Shown one piece after another: positions 42,236 through 52,012 of a stretch of DNA of 64,000 nt. How positions within the stretch are numbered: the first letter of the stretch is position 1; each line of letters opens with the position of its first letter. The position numbers and the translations under genes are program-made. Origin of the DNA: Ruminococcus sp. UBA1409. Lineage in GTDB: Bacteria > Bacillota > Clostridia > Oscillospirales > Ruminococcaceae. The stretch is from assembly GCA_002305045.1 (NCBI GenBank), contig DBPX01000016.1:79445-143444 (forward strand), written 5' to 3'. The notes under the pieces are model-generated. The model searched no databases, was not told where the DNA came from, and saw only the letters and a program-made list of their open reading frames with translations.

Positions 42236-43762
42236 TTGAATCCCAAGCTAAAAGAGAAAACACTGGAGTCGCTGTCTGCGGTTCTTCCGATTACCGGAAT
42301 CGTCTTGCTTATCAGTATCTTTTTAGTGCCTTTAGACCTCGGCAGCTTTGTCATCTTCCTTGTTGGAGCGATAATGCTGATTTTCGGGATGGGCTTTTTT
42401 CAGCTCGGAGCGGAAATAGCCATGACCCCTCTGGGAGAGGGCATCGGAGTTCAGATTTTTAAGACCAAAAAGCTCTGGATGGTGCTGTTTATCTGCTTCT
42501 TAATGGGCGTGATAATAACAGTATCTGAGCCTGATTTGCAGGTGCTTGCAGAGCAGGTCCCCTCGATTCCAAACATGACGCTTATACTTACGGTCGCTGT
42601 TGGAGTCGGAATCTTCCTAGCGCTGGCGATTATAAGAATTAGGTACAAAATAAGCCTCTCCGGGCTTCTTATAGTCCTGTATGCCATTCTTATTATAGCC
42701 TCATTCTTTGTCCCGGAGGACTTTTTGGCTATCGCCTTTGACTCGGGCGGAGTCACGACCGGCCCCATGACAGTTCCGTTTATCATCGCTCTCGGCGTAG
42801 GACTTGCCTCCTCCAAGGTAGACAAGAACGCCTCTAGCGACAGCTTCGGTCTTGTTGCTATTTCAAGCGTCGGACCCATTCTTGCAGTTTTGATTTTAGG
42901 CTGCTTCTTCAAGCCGGAGGAGGTTGATTACTCCCTCGGCGGGACATCCTCAGCAGATACCACAAGGGATGTCGTCAGGATGTTCGTTGAAAACCTTCCT
43001 GGATACATAAAAGAGGTTTTAATCGCTCTTTTGCCTATCGCAGCAGTATTTGTAATATTCCAGCTTCTAACCCGCCGCTATCAGAAAAGGCAGATTAAGC
43101 GTATTGCCATCGGTTTGATTTACACCTATGTCGGGCTAGTACTGTTTTTGTGCGGAGTCAATGTCGGCTTCGCTCCGATAGGTGCATTTTTGGGCAGTGA
43201 GCTTGCAAGCGTCTCCTTCAAGTGGGTGCTTGTCCCTATAGGAATGCTGATAGGCTATTACATCGTCAAGGCTGAGCCTGCGATTCAGGTTTTAAACCAG
43301 CAGGTAAACAGCGTAACAAACGGTGCAATCTCGGTAAAGATGATGAACCGCTGTATGTCTATAGGCGTTGCGGTCAGCGTCGGGCTTGCTATGCTGAGGG
43401 TGCTTGTGGGGATTCCGATTCAGTGGATAATCCTGCCGGGATATGTGATTGCACTGGTGCTCTCAAGATTCGTTCCAAAGATATTTGTCGGTATAGCCTT
43501 TGACTCCGGTGGAGTCGCAAGCGGTCCTATGACCTCGACCTTCCTGCTCCCTTTGAGCATCGGCGTATGTCAGGCAATAGGCGGAAATCTTATGACTGAC
43601 GCCCTCGGAGTCGTCGCACTGGTTGCACTTACTCCGTTGATTGCGATACAGCTTATGGGTATTTTGTACAACTACAAGTCCTCTAAGCTCCAGAAGGCCG
43701 CTAAGGAGCCTGTTATACTTCCCATTGACAGTGATATCATTGTCGACCTAGAGGAGGATTGA
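42236..43762 (+). CDS. DUF1538 membrane protein with internal duplication
   Basis: A 508 aa polytopic protein of about 12-14 helices in two homologous halves. FDSGGVTTGPM (168-178) recurs as FDSGGVASGPM (422-432), and SEPDLQVLAEQV recurs as AEPAIQVLNQQV. The family is regarded as a cation-transporter-like group of unproven substrate. TTG start with AAGGAAGG upstream. It lies three bases before a PII-like gene, a known association. Confidence 0.9.
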   Translation: MNPKLKEKTLESLSAVLPITGIVLLISIFLVPLDLGSFVIFLVGAIMLIFGMGFFQLGAEIAMTPLGEGIGVQIFKTKKLWMVLFICFLMGVIITVSEPDLQVLAEQVPSIPNMTLILTVAVGVGIFLALAIIRIRYKISLSGLLIVLYAILIIASFFVPEDFLAIAFDSGGVTTGPMTVPFIIALGVGLASSKVDKNASSDSFGLVAISSVGPILAVLILGCFFKPEEVDYSLGGTSSADTTRDVVRMFVENLPGYIKEVLIALLPIAAVFVIFQLLTRRYQKRQIKRIAIGLIYTYVGLVLFLCGVNVGFAPIGAFLGSELASVSFKWVLVPIGMLIGYYIVKAEPAIQVLNQQVNSVTNGAISVKMMNRCMSIGVAVSVGLAMLRVLVGIPIQWIILPGYVIALVLSRFVPKIFVGIAFDSGGVASGPMTSTFLLPLSIGVCQAIGGNLMTDALGVVALVALTPLIAIQLMGILYNYKSSKLQKAAKEPVILPIDSDIIVDLEED

Positions 43763-43765
43763 CGA

Positions 43766-44476
43766 ATGAACAATCATATTAATCACCAAATTCACAATCA
43801 CGCCCATCCAAAAAAGTTCGCTCTGCAGCTTCTTGCGGTTATAACAACTCCAAAGCTCGCAGAGAAAACCTCAGAAATGTTTAAAAAGGCGGAGCTTCCG
43901 CTACAGTACAGATTCAGCGCAGAGGGTACAGCCTCAAGCGAGATGATGGATATGCTGGGTCTTGGCAGCATCGAAAAGTGTATGCTTATAAGCGTCGTGC
44001 CGAAGATGCTCTCCCCTGTCATGCTAAAAAGGCTTCACTCAGAGCTTAAGCTTGATACGGTAAACAGCGGAATCGCCTTCACCATACCGATTAACGGCGC
44101 CAATAATTTAATTCTTCGTATGCTTGGTCAGCTTCACGGCGAACACCTAGGAAAGGATGATGTTAGTATGGCAGATTCAAACCATGTTCTTGTAGCCGCA
44201 ATAGTCAACAGAGGCTTCAGCGCAGATGTCATGACCGCCGCAAAGAGCGCAGGCGCAAGAGGCGGTACGGTCATATTCAGCAGAAGGATAGGCAGCGAGG
44301 AGGTTGCAGGCTTCTGGGGTCTTAGCGAGCAGGAGGAAAAGGAGATTGTTTTAATCCTCTCCGAGGCGGCTGATAAGCTCCCGATAATGCAGAGCATCAG
44401 CGAGAGCTGCGGTATGCACAGCGAGGCAAAGGGTCTTGTCACCTCGATGCCCATAGACTCCGTTATCGGAATCTAG
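43766..44476 (+). CDS. Tandem PII-like signal protein partnered with DUF1538
   Basis: A 236 aa cytosolic protein made of two PII-like domains (about 18-115 and 135-236). The second has VNRGFSADVMTAAKSAGARGGTVIFSRR, matching the PII segment after the T-loop. The first 16 residues are histidine-rich (five His), possibly metal-binding. By analogy with GlnK and AmtB it probably regulates the DUF1538 transporter; ligand unknown. GAGGAGG precedes the ATG. Confidence 0.85.
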   Translation: MNNHINHQIHNHAHPKKFALQLLAVITTPKLAEKTSEMFKKAELPLQYRFSAEGTASSEMMDMLGLGSIEKCMLISVVPKMLSPVMLKRLHSELKLDTVNSGIAFTIPINGANNLILRMLGQLHGEHLGKDDVSMADSNHVLVAAIVNRGFSADVMTAAKSAGARGGTVIFSRRIGSEEVAGFWGLSEQEEKEIVLILSEAADKLPIMQSISESCGMHSEAKGLVTSMPIDSVIGI

Positions 44477-44540
44477 CTTCCGGGTGATATGTCAATATGG
44501 CTTGACGCTGTATTTGGCGGTTTTAACTAGAGTAAATAAT

Positions 44541-44578
44541 AAGGTCTGTCAAGAGGCTTCCCACCCTGGCAGACCTTT
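44541..44578. terminator. Probable bidirectional terminator
   Basis: AAGGTCTG(T)CA pairs with TG(G)CAGACCTT around 15 nt, between convergent genes. T-runs are short on both sides. Confidence 0.65.
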
Positions 44579-44638
44579 AAAATTATACCGCCGGCCCAAG
44601 GGTCAGCGGTATTTAAAATACTTCGCACAAAAAGCTTC

Positions 44639-44872
44639 TTACTCGTGAGCCTTGAGCCACTCCTTAGCCTTAGCCTCGCTCATTCTCTTTATATCCTCAC
44701 GAGGATATATGGAATTAACTCCGCCGTTGACATAGAGGAAGTAGCTTCCGCTCTCCATCTGGTAAAGGGACTCCTCATAGCCGGAGGTGTCTCCAAACTC
44801 GCCGAAGGCAACCTTTTTCAGCAAGGAAGCGTTATCGGTGTCGTATTCCTTTTTGCAGATTATCTTTTTCAT
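44639..44872 (-). CDS. Small conserved-type protein, function unknown
   Basis: A 77 aa soluble protein starting MKKIICKKEYDTDNASLLKK and with an aromatic, glycine-rich centre (GYEESLYQMESGSYFLYVNGG). It resembles small unnamed Firmicutes proteins. AAAGGAG precedes the ATG. It is notable for tandem near-consensus promoters far stronger than expected for so small a gene. Confidence 0.75.
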   Translation of the reverse strand: MKKIICKKEYDTDNASLLKKVAFGEFGDTSGYEESLYQMESGSYFLYVNGGVNSIYPREDIKRMSEAKAKEWLKAHE

Positions 44873-44936
44873 AACCCATACTCCTTTTTTAAATACATCA
44901 TCCAGCGCAAAATGCTGATACCTAATGATATTTAGT

Positions 44937-44998
44937 ATTATAGCTTATTATTTACCGAATGTCAATCAATTATCCTATTATTGTAAATAATTTGTCAA
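44937..44998 (-). promoter_or_regulatory. Tandem sigma-A promoters of the 77 aa protein gene
   Basis: Proximal: TTGACA, 17 bp, TATAAT, perfect in all elements. Distal: TTGACA, 18 bp, GATAAT. A leader of about 60 nt separates the proximal start site from the gene. Confidence 0.8.
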
Positions 44999-45036
44999 CA
45001 AATACTATAATTCAACCTTAAAAACAGGAATTTTAA

Positions 45037-46587
45037 CTAAAACGGATAATTTTTAAGGTCTGGAAGCTCGTCAAGCGTCAATGTATGCTCGCTGTTATAG
45101 ACCTTTTTGAGCATTTCAAGGTCGGTGTACTGCTCGTTATAAACTGCATCGTCCCACATTACGGTGTAGGAGCCTGACCATACTCCAAAGTAAAGCCAGA
45201 CGGCGTTATCCCTTTTCATAAGGTCGGGGTCAGGGATACAGCCGTTTTCCGAAAGGGCGACAAGCTTTCTTTCCCCAGAAGAGTCTGCACACTCGATAAA
45301 CGACGACACCTGAGAGGAGTATACCCTCTCCCCTGCGTAGATATCGGTGGAGATTATATCAACTACATCGTCTCCTGGATACCAATCCTTGCTCTGACCG
45401 TTCCAAACCCAGATGAGATTGTTTAGGCCGTGATAGTTTGTCATCCTGTCGTACATCAGGCGGTACAGCTTTATATAGCTCTCGCTGGAGCCGCTTCCCC
45501 ACCAGAACCAGCCTCCCGACGCCTCGTGGAGGGGTCTCCACAGCACGGGAACTCCGTATTCCTGGAGCCTTTTTAGCTGCTCGGAGATTCTGTCTATGTC
45601 CTCAAGCAGAAGATTATACAGCTCCTCGTCCTCGCCGTTCATAGCGCTGTCGATATCAACCGAGGAGCTTTCGGTGTAGAACGAGCTGTACCAATTCTTT
45701 CCCTCCGGGATATAGCCCTTTGGAGAGTGCCAGTGCCAGCAGAACTGAACGATTCCTCCTGCGTTGACGCTCCAGTCATACGCAACCTCGATAGAATTTC
45801 CACCGCCATCGCCGTATTCAAGAGCTGTTCCTGAATAGTTCATAACATCAAGACCCAGAACACAAAATTCCTTGCCGGTCTCCTTCTTTATTGCCAGATA
45901 CTCAAAGGACTCTCTGCCCTTGTCGGCAAACTGACCGGTAAGAGTGTACTTACCGTAGATATCGCACAAAAATGCATAAAGCCTTTTTGTGTTATCGTCT
46001 GCATTTTCATTTGAAAGTCCGCAGGTTACATTGTATATGTCGGAAAAATCAACGGTTGAAGGCATTATCATAACGCAGTCATACTCCATCCATCCCCACT
46101 CGGAAACAATCGAAAGGGTATGCTCCCCTTCTTCGATGTAAATTGAGGATATGAGAATATCCTCCTTTCCCGCACCCGAGCTTACAAGGCTTCCTATCCT
46201 CTCGCCGTCAAGCGCTAGGGCGTTAGTTCTTCCGTCGTCGTCCGACCTTATCGTCACCATGATGTCATAAAAGCCGGAGCTAGCGGCGGAAAAGGATATC
46301 TCGGCGGTGTCGGTATCGGCTCCTACGAATATTCCCGCAGAGCCGGACAGCTCATTATCCTCTACAACTCTTGCGCTCCCCGAAAGAGAGGCGTTTTCAA
46401 GCTCTAAAAGAATCGGCTCGGATGAATTGCCGTCTGGCGATAAATATTCCGGCTCGCTAATGTCCAAGGATTCGTTGAACTCGGTCCGAATCTCTCCGAA
46501 CTGAGCGTTTTCCATTGCGGCACTCCCGCATGACGATAGCAAAACCATCAGTAAAACAGCCAGTGCCAGCAATTTACTATGCTTCAT
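45037..46587 (-). CDS. GH26 family beta-mannanase-like lipoprotein
   Basis: A 516 aa exported lipoprotein (lipobox LLSSC, Cys20). A carbohydrate-binding module of the CBM35/CBM6 type spans about 55-178. A GH26 catalytic domain follows, with the acid/base Glu355 in LWRPLHEASGGWFWW and the nucleophile Glu447 in LSENG. Such enzymes cut beta-1,4-mannans. It starts two bases after dnaE on the same strand, an odd partner, and no other mannan genes are near. Confidence 0.92.
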   Translation of the reverse strand: MKHSKLLALAVLLMVLLSSCGSAAMENAQFGEIRTEFNESLDISEPEYLSPDGNSSEPILLELENASLSGSARVVEDNELSGSAGIFVGADTDTAEISFSAASSGFYDIMVTIRSDDDGRTNALALDGERIGSLVSSGAGKEDILISSIYIEEGEHTLSIVSEWGWMEYDCVMIMPSTVDFSDIYNVTCGLSNENADDNTKRLYAFLCDIYGKYTLTGQFADKGRESFEYLAIKKETGKEFCVLGLDVMNYSGTALEYGDGGGNSIEVAYDWSVNAGGIVQFCWHWHSPKGYIPEGKNWYSSFYTESSSVDIDSAMNGEDEELYNLLLEDIDRISEQLKRLQEYGVPVLWRPLHEASGGWFWWGSGSSESYIKLYRLMYDRMTNYHGLNNLIWVWNGQSKDWYPGDDVVDIISTDIYAGERVYSSQVSSFIECADSSGERKLVALSENGCIPDPDLMKRDNAVWLYFGVWSGSYTVMWDDAVYNEQYTDLEMLKKVYNSEHTLTLDELPDLKNYPF

Positions 46588-46589
46588 TG

Positions 46590-49500
46590 CTACATCCCCT
46601 TTTTATATTTGAATTTTATGTTATCAGAGCCTAAAATCCCGGTTAGCTCTGTAATTATCGAAGCCGAGGCATTGACCGATTTTGCCTCCCTGATGGCAGT
46701 AAGCCTCCCCAGGTCGGTAAGATATGCTAAAATCCTTGTATCTCCAGGATTCTCCCGGCATATGCGCCTGATTTTTTCTATCCTGTCGCTGTCGGAGGAG
46801 GAAAGCCTTAGATATATAGGAGTCGCTCTTGCTCTTTTGATATAGTCCTCGGCAGGGTACGCCTCGTTAACTAACAGCTTAGGCTCCTCGTCCTCCTTGA
46901 CAGAGATTTTGCCGAATAGAGCAAGTATTCCTCCCGGGGCTAAAAGCTGCTTGACATCCTCGTATATTCTTGGAAAGACTACAGCCTCTATCGAGCCGGT
47001 CATGTCCTCAAGAGTGCAAAAGCACATCATCTGACCGTTTTTTGTGGTAAAGTTTTTCTTGGAGGAAAAAAGTGCGATTATCCCGACCGTATCGCCGTCC
47101 TTAAAGCCTCCGGCAGCGCCGTCCTCCATGACGGCGGCTATATCCCTGACGGTGGTAAGACCGAGAGCTTTTATCCATGGCTGATACTCAGAAAGCGGAT
47201 GGCCGGAGATATAAACTCCTAAAATTTCCTTTTCCATCTCGAGAAGCTGGGATATCGGGTACTCCTCCTTTTTTGGTATCTCCCACCTTTGACCCTCCTG
47301 CCTGTTATCACCCATATCGAACAAATCAAGCTGACCCTCCATGCTGGACCTGTTTCTTTGCTCGACCTCGCTCTGTATCATATTAAGGCTTGAGAGCATC
47401 TCGTTTCTGTTGTTTGGGAAGCAGTCAAAGGCTCCGCCCATTATAAGGCTCTCTATGGCACGGGAGGTAAGCTCGCTGCCGTAAAGCCTTTCTATGAAGT
47501 CTGCAAGACCCTTGAAGCTTCCGCCAGAACGCCTTTTTTCAAGTATTTGTGCAATCGCTCCCCTGCCAAGGCTCTTGACGGCAAGAAGCCCGAATCTAAG
47601 GCTGTTTCCGTCTGTTGTAAAATACTCCTCGCTCCTGTTTATATCGGGACCTAAGACCTTTAGTCCGTGTTCCTCGCAAAGTGCGGTATACTCATTTATC
47701 TTCCCGATGCTGTCAAGGACGCTGGTAAGAAGAGCGGACATATACTCCTTAAAGTAGTGACATTTTAGGTATGCAGTCTGATAGGCTACCGTTGCATATG
47801 CCGCCGCATGGGATTTGTTGAAGGCGTAGGAGGCGAAGCTTGTCATCTCGTCGAAGATGCTGTTTGCGACCTCATAGGGTATTCCGTTTTTAAGACATCC
47901 GCAGCAGACCTCGTTTCCTCTTTCGTCGGTTTCGCCATAGATAAACGCCTTTCGCTCGTTTTCAAGGACATCGTGCTTCTTTTTTGCCATGGCTCGCCTG
48001 ACGATATCCGCCTTGCCGTAGGAATACCCTGCAAGACTTCTGAATATCTGCATTACCTGCTCCTGATAGACTATGCAGCCGTAGGTAACTCCGAGTATCG
48101 GTCTTAAAAGCTCTGTCTTGTATTTAATCTGAGACTGATTGTGCCTGTTTTTTATATAGGTGGGTATCGAATCCATCGGACCGGGACGGTAAAGTGAGAT
48201 TATCGCAATCAAATCCTCGATATCATGCGGCACGAGCCTCTCTATTGTCGAGGTCATCCCGGGAGATTCAAACTGAAATACTCCTAAGGTATCCCCCTGC
48301 GCCAGCATTTTATATACCTCAGCGTCGTCAAGAGGTATATCCTCGATGGCAAAGGAGGGGTCGGCTTTGTGAATCTGTGTGACAGTGTCCCTTATTACTG
48401 TGAGGTTTCTAAGTCCCAAAAAGTCAATTTTTAGTAGCCCCAGGCTTTCAAGCACGGTCATGGTGTACTGTGTGACAAGCTGACCGTCGTTTGTCATAAG
48501 CGGAACATAGTCGCTTACAGGTCCTGAGGTTATTACAACTCCGGCAGCGTGTGTTGAGGAGTGCCTTGGCATACCCTCGACCTCGACCGCCATATCTACA
48601 ATCTCCCTTACCTCCTGACTGCCCCTGTACATATCGGAAAAGTCCTTGTCGCCGGATAAAGCCTCCTCCAGCGTAAAGCCGAAGGGAATAGCCTTTGCAA
48701 TCGTATCGGCAAGCTTATAGGGCTTAGCCATCGCTCTAGCACAGTCCCTGACGGCATTTTTAGCCGCCATCGTGCCGAAGGTGACTATCTGGGCGACATG
48801 GTCCTCGCCATAGCGGCTTTTGACATAATCAATAACCCTCTGCCTGCCCTCGATACAAAAATCTATATCAAAATCAGGCATCGAGACCCTCTCCGGGTTT
48901 AAAAATCTTTCAAAGAGAAGATTATACTTGATTGGGTCGATTCCGGTAATTCCAATGCAGTAGGCAACAAGACTGCCCGCTCCCGACCCTCTGCCGGGTC
49001 CTACCGGGATGCCGTTTGTCTTAGCGTAATTTACAAAGTCCCAGACGATAAGATAGTAGTTTACATATCCCATCCCGGAGATTATCCCAAGCTCATACTC
49101 AAGCCGTGAGCATATTGACGGGTCGGGATTATCGCCGTACCTTTTTTTGAGTCCCGAGTAGCTCATGTCACGCAAAAAGCTCTCGTTGTCCTTGACTCCC
49201 TCGATGCTAAATGCGGGGAGCTTCGTGACGCCGAACTCAAATTCAAGATTGCACTTTGAGGCTATCTCAAGGGTGCTTGAAAGAGCCTCCTCGTGGCCGT
49301 GGAACAAGGCTGCCATCTCGTCGTAGGACTTGATGTAGAACTCGGAGGTTGGAAAGCTCATTCCGTCCGGGTCGTCGACGGTTGTGTTCGTCGCTATGCA
49401 CATCAAAAGCTTCTGGGCGTAGGCTCCAGATTTTTCAATATAGTGAGCGTCGTTTGTGGCGCAGAGCTTGACCCCGGTCTCATCAGAAAGCCTGTACTGG

Positions 49501-50060
49501 TATGGGAGAATATCTGTTTCATCCTTAAAAAGATGATTTTGGACCTCGATATAGTAATCCTCGCCGAATAGCTCCTTATATCTTAAAACGGTTTTTTTAG
49601 CCTCCTCATAGCTGTTGTCAGACAGAAGCCTTGAGACCTCTCCGGCAAGGCAGCCAGATAGACAGACAAGACCCTCGTGATAAAGCGTTAAAAGCTCGAA
49701 ATCCACTCTTGGACGGTTGTAAAAGCCCTCGGTGTATGCCAAAGAAACCAGCTTGCAAAGATTTTTATATCCAAGCTGATTCTTGCACAAAAGTATAAGA
49801 TGATAGGGATGGTCCTGCTTTCCCTGCTTATCAAACCTTGTCCTGGGAGCGACATAGACCTCACAGCCTATTATCGGCTTTATGGAGTTTTTAATGCACT
49901 GGTTGTAAAACTCAATAGCTCCGAAAAGATTGCCGTGGTCGGTTATCGCAACGGCGGACATGGAAAGCTCCTTTACCCTTGCAATAAGCTTTTTTAAACG
50001 GCAGGCGCCGTCAAGAAGGGAAAACTCGGTGTGAAGATGTAGATGTACAAAGTCCGGCAT
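46590..50060 (-). CDS. dnaE: DNA polymerase III alpha subunit
   Basis: Replicative polymerase of 1156 aa. Layout: N-terminal PHP domain (FVHLHLHTEFSLLDGA), polymerase core with catalytic PDFDIDF (about 400-406), helix-hairpin-helix region and a C-terminal OB domain (about 985-1075). Length and order fit DnaE1-type. It is four bases after whiA and is followed by the GH26 gene. Confidence 0.97.
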   Translation of the reverse strand: MPDFVHLHLHTEFSLLDGACRLKKLIARVKELSMSAVAITDHGNLFGAIEFYNQCIKNSIKPIIGCEVYVAPRTRFDKQGKQDHPYHLILLCKNQLGYKNLCKLVSLAYTEGFYNRPRVDFELLTLYHEGLVCLSGCLAGEVSRLLSDNSYEEAKKTVLRYKELFGEDYYIEVQNHLFKDETDILPYQYRLSDETGVKLCATNDAHYIEKSGAYAQKLLMCIATNTTVDDPDGMSFPTSEFYIKSYDEMAALFHGHEEALSSTLEIASKCNLEFEFGVTKLPAFSIEGVKDNESFLRDMSYSGLKKRYGDNPDPSICSRLEYELGIISGMGYVNYYLIVWDFVNYAKTNGIPVGPGRGSGAGSLVAYCIGITGIDPIKYNLLFERFLNPERVSMPDFDIDFCIEGRQRVIDYVKSRYGEDHVAQIVTFGTMAAKNAVRDCARAMAKPYKLADTIAKAIPFGFTLEEALSGDKDFSDMYRGSQEVREIVDMAVEVEGMPRHSSTHAAGVVITSGPVSDYVPLMTNDGQLVTQYTMTVLESLGLLKIDFLGLRNLTVIRDTVTQIHKADPSFAIEDIPLDDAEVYKMLAQGDTLGVFQFESPGMTSTIERLVPHDIEDLIAIISLYRPGPMDSIPTYIKNRHNQSQIKYKTELLRPILGVTYGCIVYQEQVMQIFRSLAGYSYGKADIVRRAMAKKKHDVLENERKAFIYGETDERGNEVCCGCLKNGIPYEVANSIFDEMTSFASYAFNKSHAAAYATVAYQTAYLKCHYFKEYMSALLTSVLDSIGKINEYTALCEEHGLKVLGPDINRSEEYFTTDGNSLRFGLLAVKSLGRGAIAQILEKRRSGGSFKGLADFIERLYGSELTSRAIESLIMGGAFDCFPNNRNEMLSSLNMIQSEVEQRNRSSMEGQLDLFDMGDNRQEGQRWEIPKKEEYPISQLLEMEKEILGVYISGHPLSEYQPWIKALGLTTVRDIAAVMEDGAAGGFKDGDTVGIIALFSSKKNFTTKNGQMMCFCTLEDMTGSIEAVVFPRIYEDVKQLLAPGGILALFGKISVKEDEEPKLLVNEAYPAEDYIKRARATPIYLRLSSSDSDRIEKIRRICRENPGDTRILAYLTDLGRLTAIREAKSVNASASIITELTGILGSDNIKFKYKKGM

Positions 50061-50064
50061 TCCT

Positions 50065-51024
50065 CTATTCCTCTTTTTCAGATGGCTGGGATACGCTTTC
50101 CAGCGTCCCGGCGTATTCCTCTATTCTTTTAAGACGGTGATTGAGTCCAGATTTTGAAATCGGAGGGTCAAGCTCCCGGCACAGCTCGGAGAGCGACAGC
50201 TCCGGGTGGCTGAGCCGAAGCCTTGCAGCCTCACGAAGCTCCTCGGGAAGCGAGCCAAGCCCTCCCCTTGATGACTGAATCAGCCGTATAGCCTCAATTT
50301 GTCTGGCACAGGAGCGGTCCTGACGGTCACAGTTTGCGGTGTCGCAGTTTGTCGCCCTGTTCACCCTGTTTCTTATGTCCTTATAGACCTTGACATTCAT
50401 AATCTCTAGGCTGGACATCGGCGCTCCCACAAGCGTAAGAAAGTCCTCTATCCCCTCACTGCCCTTGAGGTATAGGATATAAGAGGAGCTTTTTTTCCTC
50501 TCCGAGGGCTTTGATATAATCCCGAATCTGTTTTTAAGAGCAGGTATAAGCCAGTCCCTTAGCTGCTCCGAGCCAAAGCTAAGCTCAAGATGGTATTCCT
50601 TTTCGGGGGAGGACATCGTCCCGCAGGACAAAAACAGCCCCGACACAAACGAGCCGAAGATATTATCAGAGAGCCTGTTAGCTTTTTCTATAATGTCTTG
50701 TTTTGAAACGCCGGTTATCCCAAGCCTTTTTAGGATTGTTTCACGGTTTATACTAGATGGGACCTCGAGTATAAATCTTGCCGGTCTGCCACGGGACCTC
50801 TCGATTCGCTCTGTTATGCAGTCCTTATCACCGCTGGCATAGCTGCAAAGCCTTATAAAAAGCTCTCTTAAAACAGGATTGTCGGTCGTAAGAAGAAGCT
50901 CCTTGTTCTGGCAGGAGCAAAGAAGTCCTAAAAGACAGGCGTCTGACCTTTTCCTTCCCGTTATGCTAAGAGCTACCTCCTCCTTGACCTTATAGGAGTA
51001 GCCGGAATATGCTTTTAGCTTCAT
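50065..51024 (-). CDS. whiA: WhiA-family DNA-binding protein
   Basis: Conserved regulator linked to division or sporulation in Gram-positives. The 319 aa product starts with the degenerate LAGLIDADG-type half (KVKEEVALS, GSFVSGLFLSCGTMSSPEKEYHLE) and ends with the WhiA helix-turn-helix (RLSHPELSLSELCRELDPPISKSGLNHRL). The frame is open 38 codons upstream into rapZ, but the family start is here; the ribosome site AGGAG is unusually far (about 16 nt). Confidence 0.93.
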   Translation of the reverse strand: MKLKAYSGYSYKVKEEVALSITGRKRSDACLLGLLCSCQNKELLLTTDNPVLRELFIRLCSYASGDKDCITERIERSRGRPARFILEVPSSINRETILKRLGITGVSKQDIIEKANRLSDNIFGSFVSGLFLSCGTMSSPEKEYHLELSFGSEQLRDWLIPALKNRFGIISKPSERKKSSSYILYLKGSEGIEDFLTLVGAPMSSLEIMNVKVYKDIRNRVNRATNCDTANCDRQDRSCARQIEAIRLIQSSRGGLGSLPEELREAARLRLSHPELSLSELCRELDPPISKSGLNHRLKRIEEYAGTLESVSQPSEKEE

Positions 51025-51052
51025 AGTTTTATATAAATCACTCCTGAGCGGT

Positions 51053-52012
51053 TTACGCCCGGTTGGTTTTAATGTTCCTGTGCTCTGTGTTGACAGAGTA
51101 TCCCCTGTCGCAAAGGTGCTTGCTGAGTCTTTTTGCAAAGCTTACCGAGCGGTGCTTTCCGCCTGTACAGCCAAAGGCTATTACAAGTGCGCTCTTTCCC
51201 TCCCTTATGTATAGTGGGATTAGCATATCTATAAGCTCGCTTATTTTCACAAACAGCCCTTCAGCCTCATTAGATTTCATTACATAGTCGTAAACCGGCT
51301 CGTCAAGCCCGGTGAGGCTCTTTAGCTCGCTTACATAAAAGGGATTCGGCAGGCATCTGACATCGAATACAAGGTCGGAATCCTTAGGCAGACCGTATTT
51401 AAAGCCAAAGGACAGTACGCTTATGCTGAGCCCCTGACCGTCGCTGAAAAAGATTGAGCTGATTCTCTGCCTAAGCTCTGAAAGCCTAAGCTCGGAGGTG
51501 TCTATATAATAGTCGGATTTTGACATCACGGACTGCATGTACTGCCGCTCAAGAGCTATAGCCCTGTATAGGCTTCCGTCCGCCTCTGAAAAAAGAGGAT
51601 GCCGCCGCCTTGTCTCCTTGTACCGCCTGATAAGGGTATCGTCGTCGGCGTCAAGGAATAGGATTTTAAGGCTTATGCCATGAGTGCTGACAAGATTGGC
51701 TCTTGCAATATAGCTTGAAATATTCTCGCCGGACCTTATGTCTATGGCGACTGCTAGCCTTCTTACCGCCCTGTCGGAGTCTATTAAATAGCCTGCAACG
51801 GTTTTTAAAAGCTCGGGAGGCATATTATCAATGCAGTAATAGCCTGCGTCCTCAAAAAAGCCAAGGGCGTTTGACTTTCCTGCGCCGGACAGCCCGGTGA
51901 TTATAACAATTGATATATCCGCCGATGATATATCATCCGCCTCATGCTTAGCCTCATCCGTTTGTTCGGACATTCGAGCTAGGCTGTCTCTTAGCATATT
52001 CTCATCAGTCAA
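51053..52012 (-). CDS. rapZ: RNase adapter / nucleotide-binding protein RapZ (YvcJ)
   Basis: P-loop protein of 319 aa. Walker A GLSGAGKSNALGFFEDAGYYCIDNMP begins about residue 39, and the C-terminal signature FGCTGGKHRSVSFAKRL is intact. In other bacteria it binds amino sugar or small RNA signals; here its neighbour order murB-rapZ-whiA is the conserved Firmicutes one. TTG is used as the start, overlapping murB by eight bases; an ATG five codons later is possible. An extra acidic N-terminal segment of about 30 aa precedes the fold. Confidence 0.94.
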   Translation of the reverse strand: MTDENMLRDSLARMSEQTDEAKHEADDISSADISIVIITGLSGAGKSNALGFFEDAGYYCIDNMPPELLKTVAGYLIDSDRAVRRLAVAIDIRSGENISSYIARANLVSTHGISLKILFLDADDDTLIRRYKETRRRHPLFSEADGSLYRAIALERQYMQSVMSKSDYYIDTSELRLSELRQRISSIFFSDGQGLSISVLSFGFKYGLPKDSDLVFDVRCLPNPFYVSELKSLTGLDEPVYDYVMKSNEAEGLFVKISELIDMLIPLYIREGKSALVIAFGCTGGKHRSVSFAKRLSKHLCDRGYSVNTEHRNIKTNRA

